Shown here piece by piece: positions 1-8,698 of a stretch of DNA of 64,000 bases. Each line of letters begins with the position of its first letter. The stretch's first letter is position 1. The notes below the pieces were generated by a model. It was not told where the DNA came from, searched no databases, and saw only the letters and a program-made list of their open reading frames with translations. This DNA is from Microtetraspora glauca (GTDB lineage: Bacteria; Actinomycetota; Actinomycetes; Streptosporangiales; Streptosporangiaceae): the NCBI GenBank assembly GCA_001570385.1, contig BBYL01000011.1, forward strand, positions 248,001 through 312,000, read 5' to 3'. Made by a program: the position numbers and the translations under genes.

Positions 1-6
1 GAACCG

Positions 7-549
7 TCAGTACCAGTTGTTGGATTGGAAATGCCCCCACGCTCCGCACGGCGAGCCGTACCGGAGCCTGATGTACTTCAGCCCCCATCTGATCTGGGTC
101 ACCGGGTTGAACCGCCAGTCGACGCCGGTCCCGCTCATCTTGCTGCCGGGCAACGCCTGCGGGATGCCGTACGCCCCGGAACTCGGGTTCTCCGCCCGGT
201 GGTTCCAGCCGCTCTCCCTCGTCCACAGGCTGTCCAGGCACTGGAACTGGGTGCCCGGCCATGATCGCCGGGCCACGAGGCGGAAGGCGTACGCCTTGTT
301 GAGAATCGCGGGTGCCGCCGCGCTCACCCTGCGCTTGACGGCCTTGGCGCTGGTCCTCCAGACCGCGTTGTGCACCGTCGTTATCCCGCGTGCGGACATC
401 GCGTCCGCCTGTTCGGCGGCCGCTTCGGCGGCCTCCGTCGTCGCCTGGTCGGTGGCCTGCGTGGCGGTCCGCTCGGTACTCGCGGCCGCGCCGCTTCCCG
501 CGCCTCCGACCACGGAGACGGCGATGACCGCCGCCGCCGCGTTGCGCAT
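7..549 (-). CDS. Secreted lytic transglycosylase-like (aggregation-promoting-factor type) protein
   Basis: Predicted exported 180-residue protein that would cleave or remodel peptidoglycan outside the membrane. I chose the ATG at 549 because it is followed directly by a signal-peptide-like stretch (MRNAAAAVIAVSVVGGAGSG); an open frame extends further upstream but has no plausible leader. The C-terminal ~85 residues have the compact lysozyme/SLT-like fold signature of the family: a catalytic-Glu motif TRESGWN, then NPSSGAYGIPQALPGSKM, and a terminal CGAWGHFQSNNWY. The middle is an Ala/Thr/Glu-rich linker. The gene stands alone, read leftward, with its stop 7 bases from the window edge. Family assignment is firm; the exact cleavage activity is inferred. 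Confidence 0.85.
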   Translation of the reverse strand: MRNAAAAVIAVSVVGGAGSGAAASTERTATQATDQATTEAAEAAAEQADAMSARGITTVHNAVWRTSAKAVKRRVSAAAPAILNKAYAFRLVARRSWPGTQFQCLDSLWTRESGWNHRAENPSSGAYGIPQALPGSKMSGTGVDWRFNPVTQIRWGLKYIRLRYGSPCGAWGHFQSNNWY

Positions 550-1017
550 GAGAACTCTGTTGCTGTCCAATTCGGTCCTTGTCGTCGGGTCGCGTGCGGA
601 GGGGGCGCACTCGCGGTACGCCCGCCAGGCGGTCCAGCGCCCATGGCGTGGGCACGGCCGTCCGCTCGGCCTCACCGGATTCAACGTGCACTCCCGGGCA
701 GGCGCCGCGACGGGTCCTTCAGCCGGATTGAAGTACGCCACCCCGCCCCGATCCGGTGAACTGCGACACGCTGCAGAAAGTTGTTTGCCGCTCCCGCGAT
801 GACTTCTGGAGCTCCCAAGAGGACCCGCTGGTCAGGTGCCGCCGCGGGCGGGGACGTCGGTTCCGGAAAATTGCCCGTGGCTTGGGGTTTGCCGCCCACA
901 CCCTGTCTGACCAGCGGATCCGTCCGCCGCACGACCGTCGCGTGGCATGCTCGCGACGGAACTTTTACCGCCTCCCGCCGCGTCCCGCCGAATGGTGTTC
1001 TGGGTAAAGTCAGCGCC
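550..1017. other. Divergent intergenic region, no gene recognised
   Basis: This 468-base space separates the leftward transglycosylase gene from the rightward glutathione peroxidase gene and must hold both promoters. I looked in the transglycosylase leader for a c-di-AMP (ydaO) riboswitch, which often precedes wall hydrolase genes in actinobacteria, and did not see its conserved blocks. I see no convincing coding sequence here. Confidence 0.4.
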
Positions 1018-1509
1018 ATGAGCATTCTCGAGATTCCGGTTCGGACCCTGGACGGAGCGGCGACCACGCTCGGCGACATCCTCGGAGGCCGGGCGGCGCT
1101 GGTGGTCAACGTGGCGTCGAAGTGCGGGCTCACCCCGCAGTACGGCGGACTCGTCCGCCTCCAGGAAACCTACGGCGACCGCGGCTTCACGGTCGTCGGC
1201 GTGCCGTGCAACCAGTTCATGGGCCAGGAGCCCGGCTCCGCCGAGGAGATCCAGGAGTTCTGCTCCACGACCTACGGCGTGGACTTCCCCCTCCTGGAGA
1301 AGACCGACGTGAACGGCGACGACAGGCACCCGCTCTACGCGACCCTGACCGAGGTGTCCGACGCCGAGGGCGCCGCCGGCGACATCCAGTGGAACTTCGA
1401 GAAGTTCCTGGTGGACGGCGCGGGCGGGGTGGTCGCGCGGTTCCGGCCGCGTACCGAGCCCGAGGCGCCCGAGGTCGTCGAGGCGATCGAGAAGGTCACC
1501 ACCGGCTGA
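1018..1509 (+). CDS. Glutathione peroxidase family thiol peroxidase
   Basis: A 163-residue cytoplasmic peroxidase that reduces hydrogen peroxide or organic hydroperoxides; actinobacterial members normally use thioredoxin or mycothiol rather than glutathione. The ATG at 1018 gives the usual family length. Visible hallmarks are the peroxidatic Cys in NVASKCGLTPQY (near residue 36), the second family block VVGVPCNQFMGQEPG with its Gln, and the Trp/Asn block WNFEKFLVD. It contains Cys rather than selenocysteine at the active site. It is monocistronic and convergent with the LacI-type gene, 31 bases away. Confidence 0.93.
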   Translation: MSILEIPVRTLDGAATTLGDILGGRAALVVNVASKCGLTPQYGGLVRLQETYGDRGFTVVGVPCNQFMGQEPGSAEEIQEFCSTTYGVDFPLLEKTDVNGDDRHPLYATLTEVSDAEGAAGDIQWNFEKFLVDGAGGVVARFRPRTEPEAPEVVEAIEKVTTG

Positions 1510-1540
1510 CGCGGCATTCTCGGCGGCATGGCGGCCGATG

Positions 1541-2548
1541 TCACTGGCGTGGCCTCCTGGGCCCGCAGCTGGCCCGTACGACGAGTTCGGAGGGCAGCAT
1601 GACCGTGCGCGGCCTGCGCCCCTGCCGCAGGACCAGTTCCGCGGCACGGTAGCCGATGTCCTGGGCGGGCTGAGCGATCACCGTGAGCGGGGGAGAGCAC
1701 AACTCGGCCCAGGGCACGTCGTCGAACATGATCAGTGAGACGTCGCGCGGGACGCGCACGTCCAGTTCCCTGGCGGCCAGGACGGCCGCCTCGCCCAGGA
1801 TGTTGCCGCCGGTGAGCACGGCGGTGACGTCGGGGCGGCGCTGCAGCAGGCCCGCCGCCGCGGCGTAGGCCGAATCCCGGCTCGCTCGCGCGTGGACGAC
1901 GAGTTCGTCCTCCACCGGCACGCCGAGCGCCTTGAGCGCGCCGGTGAACGCCGCCACGCGCTGCGACTGGCCGCGCCGGGCCAGGAAGGCGATCTTCCGG
2001 TGGCCGAGACCGGTCAGGTACTCCACCGCTGTCCGCACCCCGCCGCGGTCGTCGGCCAGCACGGCGGGCACGTCCGGCACGTCCGGCTCCGCCCTCCGGC
2101 TCGCGAAGACGACGTTCACCCCGGCGCGCAGCACCGGATCCCACGCGTCGCCGTCGCCGGACGGCACCGCGATGACCCGGTCCATGCTCTGCTCGATGAG
2201 CGTGCCGATCATCTCGCTCTCCCGCTCGGGATCGTCGCCGGTGACGCCGATCGTGACGGGCTCGCCGTACGAGCGGGCGCAGGACAGCACACCGTCGGCC
2301 AGCCGTGCGTAGAAGCTGTCGGTGATGTCGGGGACGAGCAGGCCGACGCCGCCGGTGCGCCGCTGGCGGAGGTTCCGGCCGAGCGCGCTCGGGTGGTAGT
2401 CGAGCCGCGCCGCCGCCGCCAGCACCTTCTCCCTGGTCTCGGCGCTCGCCGACCCGCCCGACAGCACCCGGGACACGGTCGCGACGCCCACACCCGCGGC
2501 CTCCGCCACATCCTTGATCGTCGTACGGCGCTGCACTGGCATCTGCAT
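1541..2548 (-). CDS. LacI/GalR-family transcriptional repressor
   Basis: A 335-residue sugar-responsive DNA-binding regulator. The N-terminal helix-turn-helix with hinge is textbook LacI (TIKDVAEAAGVGVATVSRVL, about residues 10-29), followed by a periplasmic-binding-protein-like effector domain from about residue 65 to 330. The start ATG at 2548 lies inside a near-palindromic LacI-type operator, which suggests autorepression; a second ATG two codons in is possible. The gene is divergent from the MsiK-like ATPase gene, so it probably controls that gene and itself in response to a sugar. The effector sugar cannot be read from the sequence. Confidence 0.93.
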   Translation of the reverse strand: MQMPVQRRTTIKDVAEAAGVGVATVSRVLSGGSASAETREKVLAAAARLDYHPSALGRNLRQRRTGGVGLLVPDITDSFYARLADGVLSCARSYGEPVTIGVTGDDPERESEMIGTLIEQSMDRVIAVPSGDGDAWDPVLRAGVNVVFASRRAEPDVPDVPAVLADDRGGVRTAVEYLTGLGHRKIAFLARRGQSQRVAAFTGALKALGVPVEDELVVHARASRDSAYAAAAGLLQRRPDVTAVLTGGNILGEAAVLAARELDVRVPRDVSLIMFDDVPWAELCSPPLTVIAQPAQDIGYRAAELVLRQGRRPRTVMLPSELVVRASCGPRRPRQ

Positions 2549-2562
2549 GGAAACGATTCCAT
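2547..2562. promoter_or_regulatory. LacI-type operator overlapping the repressor start codon
   Basis: ATGGAAACGATTCCAT is a 16-base near-perfect inverted repeat around a central CG, with one mismatched symmetric pair on each side of the centre. This is the usual LacI/GalR operator form. It covers the start codon of the LacI-type gene, so binding would block its own expression. Confidence 0.6.
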
Positions 2563-2626
2563 CATCCTTCCATCGCCGTCGCCAGTCTCAGAATGGTAAC
2601 GAGGCCCGTGTGACAAGCGGAATGAG

Positions 2627-2655
2627 TTGACAGGTCCCGATCTGTCCGCTGTGAT
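2627..2655 (+). promoter_or_regulatory. Candidate sigma-70-type promoter for the msiK-like gene
   Basis: A consensus -35 box TTGACA (2627-2632) is followed after 17 bases by TGTGAT (2650-2655, four of six matches to the -10 consensus). It lies about 117 bases upstream of the msiK-like start, with a candidate operator just downstream. Confidence 0.5.
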
Positions 2656-2658
2656 TCT

Positions 2659-2672
2659 TGAAAACGTATCCA
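2659..2672. promoter_or_regulatory. Second candidate LacI-type operator
   Basis: TGAAAACGTATCCA is an imperfect inverted repeat centred on CG (10 of 14 positions symmetric by eye). It resembles the operator at 2547-2562 and sits immediately downstream of the candidate -10 box of the msiK-like gene, a typical repressor position. Confidence 0.4.
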
Positions 2673-2771
2673 CTTCCTGTGGTCATCCCCAGGAGAGGAA
2701 GCCCAGCCCGCATCGGGGGGACCCAGACTGCTGGACGGGGCGGAATCGTCAGGAAGCGACGAAGGACTGAG

Positions 2772-3992
<1,221 letters not shown>

Positions 3993-4014
3993 GCCGCACG
4001 GCTCACCTTCCCGG

Positions 4015-4050
4015 GGCCCTCGCCGCCTTCCCCCTCTCGCGGCGAGGGCC
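4015..4050 (+). terminator. Hairpin terminator after the msiK-like gene
   Basis: A perfect 11-base-pair inverted repeat (GGCCCTCGCCG at 4015-4025, CGGCGAGGGCC at 4040-4050) with a 14-base loop, followed by TTCC. It lies between two convergent genes. There is no clear U-tract, as is common in high-GC actinomycetes. Confidence 0.65.
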
Positions 4051-4119
4051 TTCCGGCTTCCTCCGGACCTTCACGCGCGCCGGCGGCTCACCAGGGGACA
4101 GGGGCGCCGGCGGGCAGGG

Positions 4120-4269
4120 TCACCAGGGCTGGTCGACGGGCACCCGGGGCGCCAGCCAGGGGAACACGACGTACCAGAGCAGGCCGGCCGCGATGCCGAT
4201 GAGCAGCAGGAAGACGACGAGCCGAGCCGCGGTGCCGCCGGGCAGCCGCCGCCAGATGAATCCGTACAT
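4120..4269 (-). CDS. Small single-pass membrane protein next to sortase
   Basis: A 49-residue protein reading MYGFIWRRLPGG, then one hydrophobic segment (about residues 15-42, LVVFLLLIGIAAGLLWYVVF), ending PWLAPRVPVDQPW. Small proteins starting MYG(F/W)IWR(R/H)LPG with a single membrane span lie beside sortase-like genes in many actinomycetes, so I regard it as real despite its length. It follows the sortase gene on the same strand after 16 bases, consistent with cotranscription. Function is not known; a role as a sortase partner or membrane scaffold is only a guess. Confidence 0.75.
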   Translation of the reverse strand: MYGFIWRRLPGGTAARLVVFLLLIGIAAGLLWYVVFPWLAPRVPVDQPW

Positions 4270-4285
4270 GTCGGCCTCTCCCGGT

Positions 4286-4909
4286 TCAGGTGCGGCGTTC
4301 TCGGTCGGCGAGCACGCCGTGGACGATCAGGCGCTCGCTGGCGGAGTACATCGGATTGCATGTGGTCAAGGTGATCAGCGCCTTCGAGGGCGGTTCGGAG
4401 GGGTGGCCCGGCACCGGGGCGATGACGTCCAACCGGGTGGGGAGGACGACCTCCTTGCGGGTGACCCGGTAGGTGTACCGGGCCTCGTGGGTATCCACCA
4501 CGATGTCGTCACCGCGTCGCAACTCGCCGATGCGGTTGAACGGCGCCAAATACGTCGTCCGGTGCCCTGAGACGACGAAATTTCCTGTCTGTCCGGGCAA
4601 TGCCGTGCCGGGATAGTGGCCGGGACCCTCGCGCAATGCCTCGGCGTCCACGCCCTCGACGATGGCGAACGTGTAATCGGGACCCAGTCGGGGGATGCGG
4701 AGCAACGCGAGTGCGCTGCCGAGTCTGATCCTCCCGAGGCTCCTTTTGCCGTTCTTCTCGTGAATCTCCTGCTCGAACTGCTGTTGCAGGACGCGTTGGT
4801 GCCGCTCGGTGTAGGAGCCGGTGCCCCAGAGCAGATACGCGCAGAACATCAGCAGGACGACCCCGGCGGTGACGCCGATCTCGCAGACGACTCGGAGAGC
4901 CGCCCTCAC
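4286..4909 (-). CDS. Sortase, class E type transpeptidase
   Basis: A 207-residue membrane-anchored cysteine transpeptidase that would attach surface proteins to peptidoglycan. An N-terminal uncleaved membrane segment (about residues 8-29) precedes the sortase domain. The catalytic triad is visible: His116 in VVSGHRTTY, Cys184 in TLTTCNP and Arg193 in SASERLIVHG. The TLTTCNPMYSASERL block is typical of actinobacterial class E enzymes. It is divergently arranged with a protein bearing an LPMTG signal at 5344-5787, an obvious candidate substrate, although class E enzymes usually prefer LAXTG. The class is inferred from motif style, not from a tree. Confidence 0.88.
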   Translation of the reverse strand: MRAALRVVCEIGVTAGVVLLMFCAYLLWGTGSYTERHQRVLQQQFEQEIHEKNGKRSLGRIRLGSALALLRIPRLGPDYTFAIVEGVDAEALREGPGHYPGTALPGQTGNFVVSGHRTTYLAPFNRIGELRRGDDIVVDTHEARYTYRVTRKEVVLPTRLDVIAPVPGHPSEPPSKALITLTTCNPMYSASERLIVHGVLADRERRT

Positions 4910-5343
4910 GGCGCTGTGGGTTTCGGCTGGTCACACACGCATCGAGTATCGCCGGACCTAGTGTCGGGAGGCGGCCCCGGTGACGGCGTTGGCCGATTCT
5001 TTAGTGACACGTCGCCGGATGGACATTCAGGTGCGCATATGAGTGCGGACTCCGTCACAACCAGCCACGGCATGCGAAACCGACGTAAAGCCGAACGAAT
5101 ATCGGCGAGACGCTCCGCGAGCAGCGGTCGAAGCGTGGATGCTCCATGCGGCGATCGGACCCGCGGCACCGAAATAAGGCGATCGTCAACAAAGGGAGAA
5201 CGGTCAGTGATCAGTCCGTAAGAAGCACGCGCCTGGCGGGGAACCTCTCAGCTTGCCGCATATAAAGCTTACGAGGTGAACGTGTCGCTGACATTTCGCC
5301 CAAATCGCCCATGGCGCGACCTATTACCATCGGGGAGTCCTAA
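4910..5343. other. Divergent sortase / LPXTG-protein intergenic region
   Basis: This 434-base region is more AT-rich than its surroundings near 5010-5320. It must carry the promoters for the sortase and for the LPMTG protein. A good ribosome-binding site (GGGGAG, 5333-5338) precedes the GTG at 5344. I see no reliable coding sequence and no clear promoter hexamers. Confidence 0.4.
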
Positions 5344-5787
5344 GTGGTACGAAAAAACGCGATACCTATTCTGTTGTCGATGATGGCGGCGGGAGCGTTG
5401 TCTCTCGGACCCGCGGTGGCGGCGACCGCCGAAGCCGCCCTGCCGGTGCCGGAGGGCATCGTGGTCGGGCAGCCGTACCCGCCGCTCCCCAACCTGCACC
5501 AGAACATTCACCAAAGCCAGTCGCAGTCCCACGGTCAGCAGGGCAGGCAGCACCAGCACAACAGGCAACACAACAGGTCGAACAACAGGTCGAACAGCTG
5601 GTCGAGCAGCGGCAACTGCAGCCCCAGCTGCGGGGGCTGCAGCGGTTGCCAGGCCAAGGGAGAGCTGCCGATGACGGGCGCTCCCGTGGCGGCGATGGCC
5701 ACCGCCGGCGGAGGACTGCTCGCCGCCGCCGCGGCCGGGCTCATCCTCACCGCGAGGCGTCGTCGATCCTCCCATGTGGGGCGGTAA
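5344..5787 (+). CDS. LPXTG-type wall-anchored protein with Gln/His/Asn-rich region
   Basis: A 147-residue exported protein. A signal peptide (about 1-28) is followed by a Pro-rich stretch, then a Gln/His/Asn/Ser-rich region (about 51-90) and a Cys-rich patch NCSPSCGGCSGC (91-102). It ends with a complete sorting signal: LPMTG (108-112), a hydrophobic span (about 113-136) and an Arg-rich tail. The GTG start has GGGGAG 5 bases upstream. It lies divergently from the sortase gene and overlaps the DUF4012 gene by 14 bases. The low-complexity polar region with a Cys cluster suggests a disulfide-linked or metal-binding surface peptide, but no homologue is recognised. Confidence 0.85.
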   Translation: MVRKNAIPILLSMMAAGALSLGPAVAATAEAALPVPEGIVVGQPYPPLPNLHQNIHQSQSQSHGQQGRQHQHNRQHNRSNNRSNSWSSSGNCSPSCGGCSGCQAKGELPMTGAPVAAMATAGGGLLAAAAAGLILTARRRRSSHVGR

Positions 5788-7534
5788 CCGTCGCCGTCTG
5801 GCCCTCATCGGCCTGTCGCTCCCAGCCGCCGGCCTCGTGCTGGCCGGCGGCTGGTCGGCACATCTCGGCCTGAGCGTGCGGGACCATCTGGAGGCCGCGA
5901 AGAACGCGTTCCTCCTGCTGGAATCGGAGGATCCCCGGCAACTGGCCGGGCCGCTGGCGGAAGCGCGGCGGCACGCGGCCGAGGCCCGGCGGCTGACCGG
6001 CGGACCCGGCTGGTGGCTCATCGCCCATGCTCCCTTCGTCGGAGACGCGGCGACCACCACACAGGGGCTGGCCGAGGCCGCCGACGAGCTCAGCGATGTT
6101 CTCGGCGGGGTCTACCGCAGGGCCGCGCCGTTCCTGACGGCGAACGCCCTCTCGATGAGCAACATGCGGCAGTTGCTCGACGGTCTCGACGCCGCGGCCC
6201 CGGTGCTGGACGACGGCGCCGCCCGCCTCGCCACGGCGAGCTCCCGCCTCGCCGCCACTCCGGCGGACACCGGCGTGGACCTGCTGGACCAGGCACGCGG
6301 TACGGCGCTGCGCGAAATGGATCGGCTGCACGACCGCCTCGGCGCGGCCGCGGACGCCGCCGTGCTGCTGCCGCCGATGCTGGGGCATGACGGCCCCCGC
6401 CGCTATTTCCTCGCGTTCCAGACCAACGCGGAGGCCCGGGGAACGGGAGGCCTGGTCGGAGCGTACGGCGTCCTCAGGGCCGACCACGGCAGGCTCGGGA
6501 TCCAGCGGCTGTCCGCGGAGAACGGCCTCGCGAGTCCGACGCCGGTCGTCGATCACGGGGCGGCGTACCGCGCTCGTTACGGGCCGAGCGCGACCTCGCT
6601 GCTCTCCGTCTCCAACCTCTCCCCGCATTTCCCGTACGCGGCGGCCACGTGGGCCGGGCTCTGGGAGCGCCGGTACGGCCACAAGCTGGACGGGGTCGTG
6701 GCCACCGATCCCGTGGGTCTCTCCCATCTGCTGGAGCTGATCGGCCCCGTCACCCTCCCCGACGGCGAGACGGTGACCGCGGGCAACGTCGTCGATCTCA
6801 CCGAGCGGACGGCGTACGCCCGGTATCCGAACACGGCGGAACGCAAGCGGTTCCTCATCACGGTCGCCGGCGCCGTCAGCGAGGCGATCAGCCGATCCCT
6901 CGCCGAGCCCGCGCGCTTGCTGCCGGTCCTGTCCCGGCTCGTGGACGAGCGGAGGATCCAGATCTGGAGCCGCGACCCCGCCGAGGAACAGCGGCTGGCG
7001 GCCACCCCGCTCGGCGGCGCGCTCCCGCGACAGCCGGGACCCTTCGCCGGACTGGTGGTCAACAATTCGGCGGGCGGCAAGCTCGACTATTACCTGCGGC
7101 GCTCCCTCACCTACAGTCTGGACGCGTGCCGGGACGACGGGCTGCGCGCCACGACAGTGCGCGTCCGGCTGGACAACGACGTGCCCCGAGGGGCGTTGCC
7201 GAGCTATGTCACCGGCCGGCTCGACTCGCCGCAGGGGCACCACGCCCTCGGCTCCAACCTGCTGTGGGTGTCGCTCTATGCCACCCCGGGCGCGAGGCTG
7301 AGCGGGGTACGCCTCGACGGTCACAAGTCCGCCGTCATCATCGAGGCGGAACGATCCCATCCGGTCTACTCCACGTTGCTGGAGTTCGCTCCCCGGCAGA
7401 CGCGGACGCTGGAATTCAGACTGGTGGAACCCGTCACCGCCGAGCCGCCGGTGGCTCCCGTGCAGCCGCTCGTCCGGCCACAGCGCACCCGGATCACCGA
7501 GAACCACCACGGTTGCCCGGCACCGCCGTCGTGA
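5774..7534 (+). CDS. DUF4012 family membrane-anchored protein
   Basis: A 586-residue protein with one N-terminal membrane segment (about 9-28) and a large extracytoplasmic region. It shows the DUF4012 hallmark around residues 208-240 (RRYFLAFQTNAEARGTGGL) and a later GRVTL/DGETVTAGNVV-like block. DUF4012 proteins recur in actinobacterial exopolysaccharide loci; their biochemical role is unknown. The start overlaps the wall-anchored protein gene by 14 bases, and only 9 bases separate its stop from the next gene, so the three genes are probably cotranscribed. It may act in display or assembly of the surface glycan. Confidence 0.82.
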   Translation: MWGGNRRRLALIGLSLPAAGLVLAGGWSAHLGLSVRDHLEAAKNAFLLLESEDPRQLAGPLAEARRHAAEARRLTGGPGWWLIAHAPFVGDAATTTQGLAEAADELSDVLGGVYRRAAPFLTANALSMSNMRQLLDGLDAAAPVLDDGAARLATASSRLAATPADTGVDLLDQARGTALREMDRLHDRLGAAADAAVLLPPMLGHDGPRRYFLAFQTNAEARGTGGLVGAYGVLRADHGRLGIQRLSAENGLASPTPVVDHGAAYRARYGPSATSLLSVSNLSPHFPYAAATWAGLWERRYGHKLDGVVATDPVGLSHLLELIGPVTLPDGETVTAGNVVDLTERTAYARYPNTAERKRFLITVAGAVSEAISRSLAEPARLLPVLSRLVDERRIQIWSRDPAEEQRLAATPLGGALPRQPGPFAGLVVNNSAGGKLDYYLRRSLTYSLDACRDDGLRATTVRVRLDNDVPRGALPSYVTGRLDSPQGHHALGSNLLWVSLYATPGARLSGVRLDGHKSAVIIEAERSHPVYSTLLEFAPRQTRTLEFRLVEPVTAEPPVAPVQPLVRPQRTRITENHHGCPAPPS

Positions 7535-7543
7535 CGGGAGACG

Positions 7544-8044
7544 ATGCCGGAAAGGGTAAACCCCGGCGTGCCACGCGGGATCGTCAGGAGACGACGATTT
7601 ACCGTCGCGTTCATGGAGGGTATCCGCGAGTACGTTGAAATCAGCGAGCCCGCGGAGAGGGCGCTGTCCAGGAAGCGCGGCATGCGCAGGGCGATCATCG
7701 GCTGTGGAGTCGCCGGCCTCGCCCTCTCCGCGGGCATGGTCCTGGGCGGCCGCGCGTTGCTCGGCTCGTACGAGCGCGGCGTCGAGCGTGTTCCCGGGGG
7801 GATCCCTCCGGAGGGTGAGCGCCAGCACCCCGCCGCCCGGCCGGTGGGGGAGGACCGCGGCGAGAAGGCCGCTGTTGAGACCGCCGGCGAGGTCCGGAGC
7901 AACAGGGCCGCGAAGAAGGACGAGCCGCCGGTCGCGCCCGGCGCAGGCGACGGGGAGAACCGATGGCGCCCGATGGCGCGGCGCCCGGCGTGCTCCCCGT
8001 TCCTGGAGATTCCCGGGTTCCCGTGCCGTGACAGGGCACGATGA
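7544..8044 (+). CDS. Short single-pass membrane protein, possible LCP N-terminal remnant
   Basis: A 166-residue predicted protein: a cationic cytoplasmic N-terminus, one membrane segment (about 50-70, AIIGCGVAGLALSAGMVLGG) and a charged Pro/Glu/Arg-rich tail. GGGAG lies just upstream of ATG 7544 and the DUF4012 stop is 9 bases away, so translation is plausible; an in-frame ATG at 7613 is an alternative. The part just after the membrane span (YERGVERVPGGIP) resembles the linker that precedes the catalytic domain in LytR-CpsA-Psr glycan ligases, but no LCP domain follows. It may be a truncated LCP gene or an unrelated protein. Confidence 0.5.
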   Translation: MPERVNPGVPRGIVRRRRFTVAFMEGIREYVEISEPAERALSRKRGMRRAIIGCGVAGLALSAGMVLGGRALLGSYERGVERVPGGIPPEGERQHPAARPVGEDRGEKAAVETAGEVRSNRAAKKDEPPVAPGAGDGENRWRPMARRPACSPFLEIPGFPCRDRAR

Positions 8045-8113
8045 AGATCAACAGGGTTCGACGTCCCGCGCACCCCGGCGCTGTGGCTCCAGATGGGAAA
8101 GGCGGTACCGCCG

Positions 8114-8698
8114 ATGTCGTCTCAGGCTGACAAGGGTTTCCACGTCCTCATCGTGTGCACGGGCAACATCTGCCGCTCACCGATGGCGGAGCGGCTGGCC
8201 CGGGCCGCCATCGGAGCGGGCTCGCCGGTCAAGGTGACCAGCGCGGGCACCCGCGCCGCGCGGGGAATGCCGATGGCCGAGCGAGCGCGGGAGGCGCTGG
8301 CCCGGCTCGGCGGCGATCCCGGCGGGTTCGCCTCCCGCCCGCTCACCGAGGAGTTGGTCGCCGACTCCGACCTCGTGCTCGCGGCCACCGCCGAGCACCG
8401 GGCCGAGGTGGCGGCGCTGCACCCGCCCGCCGTCGCCCGGGTCTTCACCATCGCCGAGTTCGGCGTGCTGACCCGGGGTGTGCCGGCCGAGGCGATCGTC
8501 TCCCACCGAGATCCCGTACGGCGGGCCCGCGCGCTCGTGGCCGAGGCCGGAGCGCGCCGCGGGCTGGTCCGTGTGGACCAGCCCGACATCGCCGACCCCT
8601 ACGGTCGTTCCCGGCGTGCCTACCGTGTGGCGGGACGGGCGATCGCCGACGCGTTGTCCGTCCCGCTCACGCTCCTCACGCATTCACCGGCGTCTTGA
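8114..8698 (+). CDS. Low-molecular-weight protein tyrosine phosphatase, Wzb-like
   Basis: A 194-residue cytoplasmic phosphatase. The P-loop CX5RS (Cys15-TGNIC-Arg21-Ser22) lies at the N-terminus and the general-acid loop appears as DPYG near the C-terminal third. I favour ATG 8114 (GGAAAGG 11 bases upstream); ATG 8093 in frame is possible. It is convergent with, and overlaps by 23 bases, the gene for a BY-type tyrosine kinase, the usual substrate of Wzb-like phosphatases in polysaccharide loci. It should therefore reverse kinase autophosphorylation during chain-length control. Confidence 0.92.
   Translation: MSSQADKGFHVLIVCTGNICRSPMAERLARAAIGAGSPVKVTSAGTRAARGMPMAERAREALARLGGDPGGFASRPLTEELVADSDLVLAATAEHRAEVAALHPPAVARVFTIAEFGVLTRGVPAEAIVSHRDPVRRARALVAEAGARRGLVRVDQPDIADPYGRSRRAYRVAGRAIADALSVPLTLLTHSPAS

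Noticed and set aside
550..780. Possible c-di-AMP or other riboswitch in the transglycosylase leader
   Set aside because: I searched the minus strand for the conserved blocks of the ydaO motif and did not find them; the sequence GAATCCGGTGAGG alone is not enough for a cobalamin riboswitch either.
5747..7828. Long open frame (693 codons) on the minus strand opposite the DUF4012 gene
   Set aside because: It is antisense to a well-supported gene, has no recognisable domain and uses the Arg/Gly/Pro-rich composition typical of shadow frames in high-GC DNA.
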